Shown piece after piece: positions 34,046 to 40,789 of a stretch of 40,789 nucleotides of DNA (positions within the stretch are counted from its first letter, which is position 1; every line of letters starts with the position of its first letter). Where the stretch lies: NCBI GenBank assembly GCA_937904535.1, contig CALELC010000173.1, positions 1 to 40,789 of the forward strand. The letters run 5' to 3'. This DNA comes from an uncultured Planctomycetaceae bacterium (GTDB lineage Bacteria > Planctomycetota > Planctomycetia > Pirellulales > Pirellulaceae). The notes beneath the pieces were generated by a model. That model ran no database searches. It worked only from the letters and a program-made list of their open reading frames with translations, and was not told the DNA's origin. The position numbers were made by a program, and so were the translations under genes.

Positions 34046-35596
34046 ATGCGTTCCCATCTGGCCCATCGTCGCCAATTTTTGGCTGAAATCGGACGAGGCA
34101 TGCTGATCTGCGGCGTCGGTTACAGCGTGGCTCAGGATCTCGGCTTAACTCCGGTACTGGCCGACGAGGATGCCGCTGATCGGCTTACGTTTGGTTCTCA
34201 TGAACGACTGGTAGCTCTCCTTCAGGAGACGCCTCCAGAGCAGATTTTGCCGCAGGTGATCGATTGGCTGCGAGCCGGAACAGAGCTCAAGGAAATTGTC
34301 GGTGCGGCTGCTATGGCAAACGCCAGGGCTTTCGGCGGTGAAGACTACATCGGCTATCACACGTTCATGGCGCTGCACCCGGCATATCGAATGTCGCAGC
34401 AGTTGCCGCATGAGCGTCGCCCGCTGCCGGTGTTGAAGGTGCTCTATCGCAACGCCACGCGAATGCATGCCACCGGGCATCAGGCTGTCGACACCTTGCA
34501 CCCCGTCACTGCTGCCGAGGCCGTGAGTGGCACGAGCCTGGCGGACGATTTGCGTGAGGCGGTGCATCGTGGTGATAAACCGTTAGCTGAGCGGATGCTG
34601 GCGAGCTCGGAGTCGACCGACACCGCCTGGAACGACCTCCTGCCGATAGTCCATGAGGTGCCGGATGTGCATCGAGTCGTGTTAGCACATCGAGCATGGG
34701 ATATGGCAGGATTAGTCGGAGTGGACTACGCCCAGACGATGCTTCGCCAGTCATTGAGATACTGCGTCGACGCGGAAAAGTATCGTGTGACGAATTATGG
34801 CAATGTGCCTCAAATGTTGGTTCGAGTTCTGGAGGATCATAAACTGCTTGGTCGCGAACTCGGTACTCGCGCTGCGGATGACGCTTGGATTGATGCCTTC
34901 ACACAGTTACTGTTCAATTCCTCGGCCGAGCAGGCCGCCGACGCGGTGGGAGCAGCACTTGCTGAAGGATTTTCGGTAGATGCAATTGCTGAAGCGGTAT
35001 CGCTGGCTGCCAACCAACTCGTCCTGCGTGATGCAGGGCGGCGGGAGCCGCAGCCGGCAAAGCCCATCGGCAGCGTCCATGGCGACTCGATCGGTGTGCA
35101 CGCCAGCGACTCCGCGAATGCGTGGCGGCATATCGCTCGTGTAAGCCATCCACGCAATGCCGCGGCAAGTTTGATCATGGCGGGATATCAAGTGGCGTCC
35201 GACCGCAGCCGGCTCGGAGGCGACTGGCAACCGCGCCCACTGCCGGAACAACTGGAACAGATCTCGGTCACAGAGGCAAAGCAGCTATTAGCGGAACTGG
35301 ATGGTGCGATCCGCGAACAGAACCAGGACCGAGCCTGCGCTGTGGTTGGAAAGTATTGTCTGCTGGGTTACTCCGAGCGGCCCGTGTTCGACCTGCTGCT
35401 CAAGTACGCTACGAGCGAAGACGGCGCCCTGCATGCGGAAAAGTACTTCTGGACGGTCAGTGATGAGTACGCGCTCACCCGCGCCGCGTTTCGTAGCCGC
35501 CAACTGGTGGCACTGGCGAGGGTGACTGCCAGCGAATATGGAAACCGCGCTGCCGGCTACGACGAGGCGTGTGCGCTCTTAGGTTGCGAGACATAA
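34046..35596 (+). CDS. Tat-exported helical protein of unknown function
   Basis: The 516-residue product begins with a twin-arginine signal (HRRQFLAEIGRGMLICGVGYSVA). The mature part is mostly helical. Two segments look related: IVGAAAMANARAFGGEDYIG followed by YHTFMALHPAYRM, and AVSLAANQLVLRD followed by SIGVHASDSANAWRHIARV. Both place conserved-looking His and Arg after an alanine-rich helix, suggesting an internal duplication and perhaps a metal or cofactor site. Tat export fits a protein folded with a cofactor. I could not assign a family. ATG 34046 is chosen over 33962 because it has GGAG upstream and starts the signal. Confidence 0.7.
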   Translation: MRSHLAHRRQFLAEIGRGMLICGVGYSVAQDLGLTPVLADEDAADRLTFGSHERLVALLQETPPEQILPQVIDWLRAGTELKEIVGAAAMANARAFGGEDYIGYHTFMALHPAYRMSQQLPHERRPLPVLKVLYRNATRMHATGHQAVDTLHPVTAAEAVSGTSLADDLREAVHRGDKPLAERMLASSESTDTAWNDLLPIVHEVPDVHRVVLAHRAWDMAGLVGVDYAQTMLRQSLRYCVDAEKYRVTNYGNVPQMLVRVLEDHKLLGRELGTRAADDAWIDAFTQLLFNSSAEQAADAVGAALAEGFSVDAIAEAVSLAANQLVLRDAGRREPQPAKPIGSVHGDSIGVHASDSANAWRHIARVSHPRNAAASLIMAGYQVASDRSRLGGDWQPRPLPEQLEQISVTEAKQLLAELDGAIREQNQDRACAVVGKYCLLGYSERPVFDLLLKYATSEDGALHAEKYFWTVSDEYALTRAAFRSRQLVALARVTASEYGNRAAGYDEACALLGCET

Positions 35597-35665
35597 GATC
35601 GCCTCGCTCTCGGATGATCGACTACTGGGATGCGGTGGGAGCGACTCGGTACCCAAGGTACGACA

Positions 35666-36034
35666 ATGGTCGAGCATGAACTTCTGACAGCCGACGGAAT
35701 CCTGATCATTCGGCCCATGTCATCTTTGGAGGCCGCCGACTTTCAGAGGATCGCGCAGGAGGTCGATCCCTATCTCGAAGCGAACGGCAAATTGCATGGA
35801 ATCTTGATCGATGCCGAGTCGTTCCCCGGCTGGAAAAACTTGGCGGCGCTGATGGCACACCTGAAATTTGTGCGCGACCATCACCGGAAGATCCAACGCA
35901 TCGCTGCCTTGAGCGACAGCACCGTGCTGACGTTTGCCCCAGCCATCGCCAAGCACTTCGTTCAAGCCGAAGTGCGGCACTTTGCGCGGACTGAGCGTGA
36001 CGAAGCGCTTAACTGGCTCCGCACTGGCAGCTGA
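35666..36034 (+). CDS. SpoIIAA-like (STAS-related) protein
   Basis: The 122-residue protein fits the SpoIIAA-like family (PF11964): ILIIRPMSSLEAADFQRIAQ, LHGILIDAESFPGWKNLAAL, FVRDHHRKIQRIAALSDS and a C-terminal helix with AEVRHFARTERDEALNWL. The fold resembles STAS anti-sigma antagonists but lacks the phospho-Ser site, and its role, perhaps small-ligand binding, is unknown. ATG 35666 has AAGG upstream. It follows the Tat protein gene by 69 bases and may be co-transcribed with it. Confidence 0.85.
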   Translation: MVEHELLTADGILIIRPMSSLEAADFQRIAQEVDPYLEANGKLHGILIDAESFPGWKNLAALMAHLKFVRDHHRKIQRIAALSDSTVLTFAPAIAKHFVQAEVRHFARTERDEALNWLRTGS

Positions 36035-36078
36035 AAGGCTGCGGGAGAGGAAACCGACGGCAAACATTTCGTCCTGCT

Positions 36079-36094
36079 CCTGACGCGCGTCAGG
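36079..36094. repeat. Perfect 16-base palindrome over the aspartase stop codon
   Basis: CCTGACGC followed by GCGTCAGG with no spacer (36079-36094) covers the minus-strand TGA of the aspartase gene (36092-36090). It may help end convergent transcripts or bind a protein. Confidence 0.5.
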
Positions 36095-37958
36095 TGGGCA
36101 ATTGCCGGGGGTCGGTCATATTCTGCGGGCTCAATAGTTCGTCGAGCCGCGCTTGGGTGAGCCAGCCTTTTTCAAGCAGCAAATCGTACACGCTACCGCC
36201 GGTTTTCAAGGCTTCCTTGGCGACCGCGGCTGAGCGCTCATATCCGATGACCGGCACCATTGCCGTGACAATGCCGATGCTGTTTTGCACGAACTCGCGA
36301 CAACGCTCCTCGTTGGCGGTGATTCCGGCAACACACCGCGAGGCCAGCGTGACGCAGGCATTCTTCAGAATCATCATGCCGTGCAGCAAGTCGTAAGCGA
36401 TGATCGGTTCAGCCATGTTCAACTCGAGTTCACTCGCTTGCGACGCCATCGCAATCGTGACATCGTAACCGACGATCTGAAAGCAGATCTGGCTGACAAC
36501 TTCCGGAATGACTGGATTGACTTTGCCCGGCATGATGGACGAACCGGGTTGCAGTGGAGGCAGGTTAATCTCATTGAGCCCGCACCGGGGACCGGAGGAA
36601 AGCCAGCGAAGGTCATTGCAGATTTTGGAGACCTGTACGGCAGCGCGTTTCATGGTCGCGGCCATTTGGGCGAAACTGCCCGAATCTTGCGTTGCTTCAA
36701 TGAGATTAGCGGCTTTCCTCAGCGGCAATCCGCTGGCTTCACAGAGGCGACGAGTGACCAGGTCCGCGTACCCCGGTGGGCTGCAAATTCCGGTGCCAAT
36801 GGCCGTCGCGCCCAAGTTGATCTCATGCAGTTCCTTTGCGGATCGCGAGAGGGCCGTCATCGCCGTCTGAATCATCACGGCATACGCGCCGAACTCCTGG
36901 CCCAGCGTCATCGGAACGGCATCTTGGTTCTCCGTTCGCCCCATCTTCAATACCTGCCAGAACTCATTCTCCTTGCGTTGCAATTGCAACTTCAACTCGT
37001 CCATTGCCGCGAGCAGGTCTTTCAGTGAAAAAATCACCGCGAGCTTGATGGCTGTGGGGTAAGCGTCGTTGGTCGACTGTGAACAGTTGGCATGATCATT
37101 GGGATGCAGGTATTGGTATTCGCCTTTAGCATGCCCCATCAGTTCCAAGGCTCGGTTGGCGATCACTTCGTTGGCGCACATGTTGGTGCTGGTGCCGGCG
37201 CCGCCCTGAAACATATCGACGACAAAGTGCTCGTGCAGCTTACCGGCGAGGATTTCATCACAGGCCGCTACAATGGCGTCGGCGATTTTGCTGTCGATAA
37301 CATTCAGCTCGGCGTTCGCTTGGGCTGCTGCCTTTTTCACATAAGCGAGTCCGTTCACAAAGTGGGCGAAGTTGCGCAGTGGCACACCCGATATGGCGAA
37401 GTTTTCAAGGGCTCGAACTGTCTGCACCCCATAGTAAGCGTTGTTGGGAATCTCACGGGAGCCGAGCGAATCGTGCTCGGTGCGGTACGAAGTGATCTGC
37501 GAGGCGGTGGCTCGTTGCTCAGCAAGCATCTCGGAGGCGGCGCGCAAGCGATCGCTGATCCGCAGCGCGACGCGGGCCACGAGGCGATAGAAGATGTCGG
37601 GCTGATTGGTCTTCACTTCGTCGAGCAAGGCTCGCGAAATCTTGATGACCCGCGCGCCGGTTCCGCGTGCAAATGCACTAACCGAATGAGCATGCTCGTC
37701 AATCAAGAGCCCTTCGGAGATCAACGCGCCATCGGTAAGGACCGCCAAATGGGTTTGGCGACCGTGTAGTCCGCGCACAATATCGATCTCGCCATCGGTG
37801 ACAATTCCGAGCCACTCGCGCGGCGTCGATTCATGAAAGAGGCAAGCCCCGGCAGCGTAAGTGACTTCTTCCCCGCGCTCAACGATCGCCAGCAAGTCGG
37901 CCACGCTCACTCCCATGGCGCGTGCGGGATCCTTGAGTCTCCGAGTGATGTCTTGCAT
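36090..37958 (-). CDS. aspA: Aspartate ammonia-lyase fused to an N-terminal cyclic-nucleotide-binding-like domain
   Basis: The 622-residue protein has two parts. Residues ~15-145 form a cNMP-binding-like beta roll (GEEVTYAAGACLFHES, GIVTDGEIDIV, LTDGALISEGLLIDEHAHSV). Residues ~158-622 form a full aspartase: DSLGSREIPNNAYYGVQT, GTSTNMCANEVIANRA, HPNDHANCSQSTND and the signature GSSIMPGKVNP at 472-482, which supplies the catalytic serine loop. Aspartase converts L-aspartate to fumarate and ammonia. The usual GE...R phosphate cassette is SEGLLIDEHAHS here, with His in place of Arg, so cAMP may not bind. ATG 37958 has AGGA upstream. It converges on the SpoIIAA-like gene. Confidence 0.9.
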   Translation of the reverse strand: MQDITRRLKDPARAMGVSVADLLAIVERGEEVTYAAGACLFHESTPREWLGIVTDGEIDIVRGLHGRQTHLAVLTDGALISEGLLIDEHAHSVSAFARGTGARVIKISRALLDEVKTNQPDIFYRLVARVALRISDRLRAASEMLAEQRATASQITSYRTEHDSLGSREIPNNAYYGVQTVRALENFAISGVPLRNFAHFVNGLAYVKKAAAQANAELNVIDSKIADAIVAACDEILAGKLHEHFVVDMFQGGAGTSTNMCANEVIANRALELMGHAKGEYQYLHPNDHANCSQSTNDAYPTAIKLAVIFSLKDLLAAMDELKLQLQRKENEFWQVLKMGRTENQDAVPMTLGQEFGAYAVMIQTAMTALSRSAKELHEINLGATAIGTGICSPPGYADLVTRRLCEASGLPLRKAANLIEATQDSGSFAQMAATMKRAAVQVSKICNDLRWLSSGPRCGLNEINLPPLQPGSSIMPGKVNPVIPEVVSQICFQIVGYDVTIAMASQASELELNMAEPIIAYDLLHGMMILKNACVTLASRCVAGITANEERCREFVQNSIGIVTAMVPVIGYERSAAVAKEALKTGGSVYDLLLEKGWLTQARLDELLSPQNMTDPRQLPT

Positions 37959-38225
37959 GGCTAATTCCTAGAAGGATTTGGCGATAACTGGTCGGTGACG
38001 CAGTCTTCGCATACCGGCCGAGTCGAGCAGCACCAGTGTCTGGTTAGAGGTTATAGCTGCTAGGATGGACGACCGACACGGATTGAATGGGGCGATGTGC
38101 TACCGATTGTCGGCTATGGAGAAGAACGAAAACAGCAGGCCAACGCGTCCTGCTGTCGTGCTCGCCATATTGTCGTGCTCGTCGTCGGCCCGGTGATCGC
38201 GCTCACCTCGGGATGCAGCGCTGCC

Positions 38226-38259
38226 GCCGCCTGCTCGTTCGATCGGCCGAGCAGGCGGC
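38226..38259. repeat. Perfect 12-base hairpin
   Basis: GCCGCCTGCTCG (38226-38237) and CGAGCAGGCGGC (38248-38259) are perfect complements with a ten-base loop (TTCGATCGGC). No T-run follows in either direction, so it is not a standard terminator. Confidence 0.7.
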
Positions 38260-38420
38260 TACCTGTGAGCCGATGCTGCATCTTGTGTGCGCACCGATTG
38301 GCTACTCCGTTGCCCAAGTTGTGGTACAGGCTCGTAGCTGATTGATGACCGCAAGGATCGAGGGCTGCCGTATGCAGTTAGGCTGCCGCGGGTCGAGGTC
38401 GGGCTCGCCTGCTCCGGTTT

Positions 38421-38456
38421 GCAACCGTCTACACGGATGCAGCCGTCTACACGGAT
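38421..38456. repeat. Two tandem 18-base units
   Basis: GCAACCGTCTACACGGAT (38421-38438) is followed at once by GCAGCCGTCTACACGGAT (38439-38456), one base different. Each unit contains CCGTCTACACGG, an imperfect palindrome. Role unknown. Confidence 0.7.
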
Positions 38457-38580
38457 ACGGAGGACTCTCGGTGAATATCCGCCGGGGATTCAAAAATGTT
38501 CCGGCAGGGTCTTCGATCGACATTCATGGCAGGCGAGCAGCTGGAGATCAGGTTTGCCGGCCAGGTGTTCGCGACTTCGG

Positions 38581-39228
38581 CTAGAGGGGCGAATGGAGTT
38601 CCGGGAACACGTCGCTGTTCAGGCCAGCGCGACCCAGGATCGATTTAAGCCGCAGGAGAAAATCGCTCTTATAGTTAGCGACCTGCTGCTCGCTCAGGCC
38701 GGTACGTGCGGCAACCTCGCGATTGGATAAGCCGCACACCAGCAGCAATTCAAGGCAGCGAAGTTTCGTCCAGTCGCCACGCTGTTTCCAGCGCGTGATC
38801 GATTGTTCCAGCGCCTCGCGGATGGCCGTTTCTTCCAGCCGCCGGCGCTCGACGCTACGGGCCATCGAACTAGCGACGCGGCCACCGCCGGGCAACTGCA
38901 GCGGGTCGGCACTCTCGCTGCGGCCACTGGCCGAGACCAAAACCGGTCGCCGCCCCTGACGCCGCAGCGCATCCGTGATTTTGTACGCGCAGATTGAGAA
39001 CAGATAACTTTCCAGCGGCCGTGAACCGTCATAGTTGGGCAGACTGGTTAAGAACCCAATAAACGTTTCTTGAACGATATCCTCGCTGGCGGTGCGATCA
39101 CCGATGCGGCTGCTGACAAATGCCAACAATCGCCCTTCAAAACGGTCGATCAGGGTTTGCCAAGCATCGGAATCGCCACCGCGGACGGCGGTCACGAGAG
39201 GATCTTCGGCAGCGGGAGTGTGGTTCAT
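38581..39228 (-). CDS. ECF-type sigma-70 family RNA polymerase sigma factor
   Basis: The 215-residue protein has region 2 (LIDRFEGRLLAFVSSRIGD, SEDIVQETFIGFLTSLPNYD, ESYLFSICAYKITDALRRQG) and region 4 (LRCLELLLVCGLSNREVAAR, TGLSEQQVANYKSDFLLRL), but no region 3. The linker of ~50 residues between them is longer than usual and Arg/Ser-rich. Such factors direct specific regulons; planctomycetes have many. No anti-sigma factor gene is recognisable next to it: the upstream gene (39302-39946) has one transmembrane segment but no anti-sigma signature. Regulation is therefore unknown. Confidence 0.9.
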   Translation of the reverse strand: MNHTPAAEDPLVTAVRGGDSDAWQTLIDRFEGRLLAFVSSRIGDRTASEDIVQETFIGFLTSLPNYDGSRPLESYLFSICAYKITDALRRQGRRPVLVSASGRSESADPLQLPGGGRVASSMARSVERRRLEETAIREALEQSITRWKQRGDWTKLRCLELLLVCGLSNREVAARTGLSEQQVANYKSDFLLRLKSILGRAGLNSDVFPELHSPL

Positions 39229-39301
39229 GGCTTTTCAAGAGATCGGTTGGTGGTGCCGGGTGAGCGGCTTCTGAGCAGCTGACGACGAAGCAGGCTCGCG
39301 T

Positions 39302-39946
39302 TCACAAGGGGCCGATATCGGGTTGTAACTCGGCGTAAATTCCGACCAGATCTTCTTTGGGGGCGCGATCACCGTAGAGCATCAGCGACTCACCGGAAAA
39401 GTAACGTTCGTCGAGCAACCGCAGTGACTGGCCGATCGGCCGCGTGACGGTCTGGCGGCCGACACCAGTGCTCATGACGTCGTGAGTGCCGCGGAACACG
39501 GCGGAGATTTCATCGGGCAGAGCTGTGCCACTGCGGCTCACTCCATCGGCATGCCGCACGATGGTGGTGATTTTCCAGCGGTCGTCACGTGGATCGCGGA
39601 GCACTCGCACGGTGACAATCGACTCGCCAGCCGGAACCGGCTGCGCCGAGAACCACTGCGGTGCCGCGGTCGACTCTCGCCACAACGCACTGTAGGCGAC
39701 GCGGTACGGTTTGCCTTTGGGAACGCGAACACGCGTCTGCCAGGTCAGCGGCTCGGCGGAGGCGATTCGTACCGCCGCGATCTCATCTTCGTCACCGGCC
39801 TGCAAGTAACCGACTTCCTCGCGCAGCCGCGCCAGCTCCGCTTCTGCCGTTCGCATGCGACGCAGGTTGCTCATGTAGCTGAGCACCAACGCCACCAAGG
39901 CCGCCGTCAGCAACAAGCCGCGGATCGAGACTTGCAAGCGGTTCAC
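39302..39946 (-). CDS. Membrane-anchored protein of unknown function
   Basis: The 214-residue product has one N-terminal transmembrane helix (IRGLLLTAALVALVLSYM) and a short coiled coil (MRTAEAELARLREEVGYL). A soluble beta-rich domain of ~150 residues follows, with WQTRVRVPKGKPYRVAYSAL, ESIVTVRVLRDPRDDRWKIT and VFRGTHDVMST. The N-terminus resembles other planctomycete proteins that start with a basic R-x-LLLT anchor. No family was recognised. It starts with GTG, overlapping the stop of the upstream dehydrogenase gene (GTGA), so the two are co-transcribed and possibly coupled. The ECF sigma gene follows 73 bases later. Confidence 0.7.
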   Translation of the reverse strand: MNRLQVSIRGLLLTAALVALVLSYMSNLRRMRTAEAELARLREEVGYLQAGDEDEIAAVRIASAEPLTWQTRVRVPKGKPYRVAYSALWRESTAAPQWFSAQPVPAGESIVTVRVLRDPRDDRWKITTIVRHADGVSRSGTALPDEISAVFRGTHDVMSTGVGRQTVTRPIGQSLRLLDERYFSGESLMLYGDRAPKEDLVGIYAELQPDIGPL

Positions 39947-40789
39947 ATTTCACTCCCCGCTGCTGATACCGCGGCTTGGTCGCGGGAGTACCGCGCGTAT
40001 TGCAACACCGCGGCAGTGGGTTGAAGCCCCTGCTGCAACAACTCGCCTAGCCGCGGCGGCGCGGTGAGCACTCCCAGCTCGGCGAGGGACTGCAACTGAG
40101 ACAGGATTGCAGCGGTGCCTTGGCGTTCAAAGAAGTCGAAGAAACCGCTCTCACTGCGATACCCCAGTCCGCCACGCAGGCCCAGTTCGACCGCCTCTGG
40201 TGAATCGACGACACCCGCCGCCAGAATTTCCGCCGCCTCGATCCACATCGACAGCGAGAGCGCGGCGACGAGTTCATCCACGGTCCAGTCCCGCCTGTCA
40301 CGCTGATAACGCTCGATCACCGCTAGAGCGTCTGGATGCAAACCACCGTCCGCAAGCGATCCATCGCCGGTGGTCCGCGGCGGGTCTGGTCCCAAAAAAC
40401 CACCACCAAACGCCGCTCCCAACCGTCCGGCCTTGATCATACCCGACAGAATGGGCGCAGGATCGATGCGCTTGGGGAACGACCGCCAGAACACCCGGCC
40501 CGAGTCAAACGCGGTGCGGATCCCAATCAGGTCGACCAGTTCCAGTGGCGATAGCGGCATCCCGAACCGCTGGGCCGCATTGGCGATCGCTGCGGGCGAC
40601 GCGCCTCGCCCAAGCAGCAGCAGCGACTGATTCAAGTACGGCACCAAGACGCGATTGACGACGAATCCAGGGCTGTCGCCGGTAACCAAAGCCTGTTTGG
40701 CAAGCAGCTGGGCGTGCTGGCGGCAAGCTTCTAAGGTTCCGGGGGCCGTTGCATCACACGGGATTAACTCGACCAGCGGACGCGCGCAG
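39943..40789 (-). CDS. 3-hydroxyacyl-CoA dehydrogenase, C-terminal part (window edge)
   Basis: The frame is open to the window end and encodes the C-terminal ~280 residues of a 3-hydroxyacyl-CoA dehydrogenase. RPLVELIPCDATAPGT and VTGDSPGFVVNRVLVPYLNQ are the end of the NAD domain and the start of the first 3HCDH helical domain (QRFGMPLSPLELVDLIG). The second helical domain follows (LGYRSESGFFDFFERQG). This layout matches FadB/FadJ-type fatty-acid oxidation alpha subunits, which oxidise 3-hydroxyacyl-CoA and often carry an enoyl-CoA hydratase domain; the N-terminal part is outside the window. It overlaps the next gene by four bases. Confidence 0.88.
   Translation of the reverse strand, partial: CARPLVELIPCDATAPGTLEACRQHAQLLAKQALVTGDSPGFVVNRVLVPYLNQSLLLLGRGASPAAIANAAQRFGMPLSPLELVDLIGIRTAFDSGRVFWRSFPKRIDPAPILSGMIKAGRLGAAFGGGFLGPDPPRTTGDGSLADGGLHPDALAVIERYQRDRRDWTVDELVAALSLSMWIEAAEILAAGVVDSPEAVELGLRGGLGYRSESGFFDFFERQGTAAILSQLQSLAELGVLTAPPRLGELLQQGLQPTAAVLQYARYSRDQAAVSAAGSEM

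Larger units (their letters stand above)
37959..38580. other. Gene-free stretch between aspA and the ECF sigma gene
   Basis: These 622 bases hold no supported gene. A frame at 38097-38345 has a lipobox-like LTSGC but no start signal, and the rest looks unlike a protein. Structures present are a 12-base perfect hairpin (38226-38259) and two 18-base tandem units (38421-38456). Confidence 0.45.

Noticed and set aside
38097..38345. Frame with a hydrophobic stretch and LTSGC lipobox-like sequence
   Set aside because: The start is poorly placed, the rest is Cys/Arg-rich and unlike a lipoprotein, and another frame overlaps it equally well.
39302..39946. Anti-sigma factor for the adjacent ECF sigma
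   Set aside because: One transmembrane segment is present, but it is N-terminal with the domain outside, and there is no zinc-binding anti-sigma motif.

Overview
The window is chromosomal DNA of a planctomycete, most likely of the Pirellulaceae type. The main evidence is a paired DUF1552 protein and DUF1592-family cytochrome-like protein, a form of IF-1 and RpoD resembling those of the group, many short N-terminally anchored proteins, high GC content and sparse operons. No phage, transposase, CRISPR array or plasmid gene is visible, and most genes are housekeeping or ordinary accessory genes.

Layout: (1) 1-2.3 kb: an Omp85 module apparently split into a POTRA-type gene and a lipoprotein-like barrel gene, facing infA. 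(2) 2.6-9.2 kb: a sodium/solute symporter converging on a two-gene unit of a GlnE-like protein and a sugar-acid dehydratase. (3) 9.7-13.0 kb: the primary sigma factor, a secreted coiled-coil protein and a tandem PepSY protein. (4) 13.4-16.1 kb: tRNA-Pro(GGG) with terminator, then a MarR-pirin-DoxX unit bracketed by clusters of a short palindromic repeat, with a further inverted cluster behind it. (5) 16.1-20.2 kb: a secreted double nucleoside hydrolase-like protein, a membrane protein, a SlyD-type FKBP and an orphan secreted protein. (6) 20.4-24.2 kb: the DUF1552/DUF1592 pair. (7) 24.4-30.9 kb: mtnA, the minus-strand series ispF, cysS, ruvC, ruvA, tmk, and a deoxyhypusine synthase-like gene. 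(8) 31.0-38.0 kb: an OprP-like porin, a DUF4256 protein, an unrecognised Tat-signal protein, a SpoIIAA-like protein and an aspartase carrying an N-terminal cyclic-nucleotide-binding-like domain. (9) 38.6 kb to the end: an ECF sigma factor, a membrane-anchored protein and the end of a 3-hydroxyacyl-CoA dehydrogenase.

The strongest functional units are ispF-cysS-ruvC-ruvA-tmk (translation, recombination and nucleotide supply on one strand, with 4-base gaps or overlaps) and marR-pirin-doxX. In the latter, the same TTACAT-N7-ATTT element lies inside both candidate promoters, which suggests autoregulation and a small stress regulon.

No clearly new multi-gene system was found. The observations most worth testing are the GlnE-like protein whose two nucleotidyltransferase metal motifs are degenerate, the cNMP-domain/aspartase fusion that lacks the usual phosphate-binding arginine, the split Omp85, the deoxyhypusine synthase homologue that keeps the lysine but loses the histidine motif, and the covarying palindromic repeats next to tRNA-Pro.
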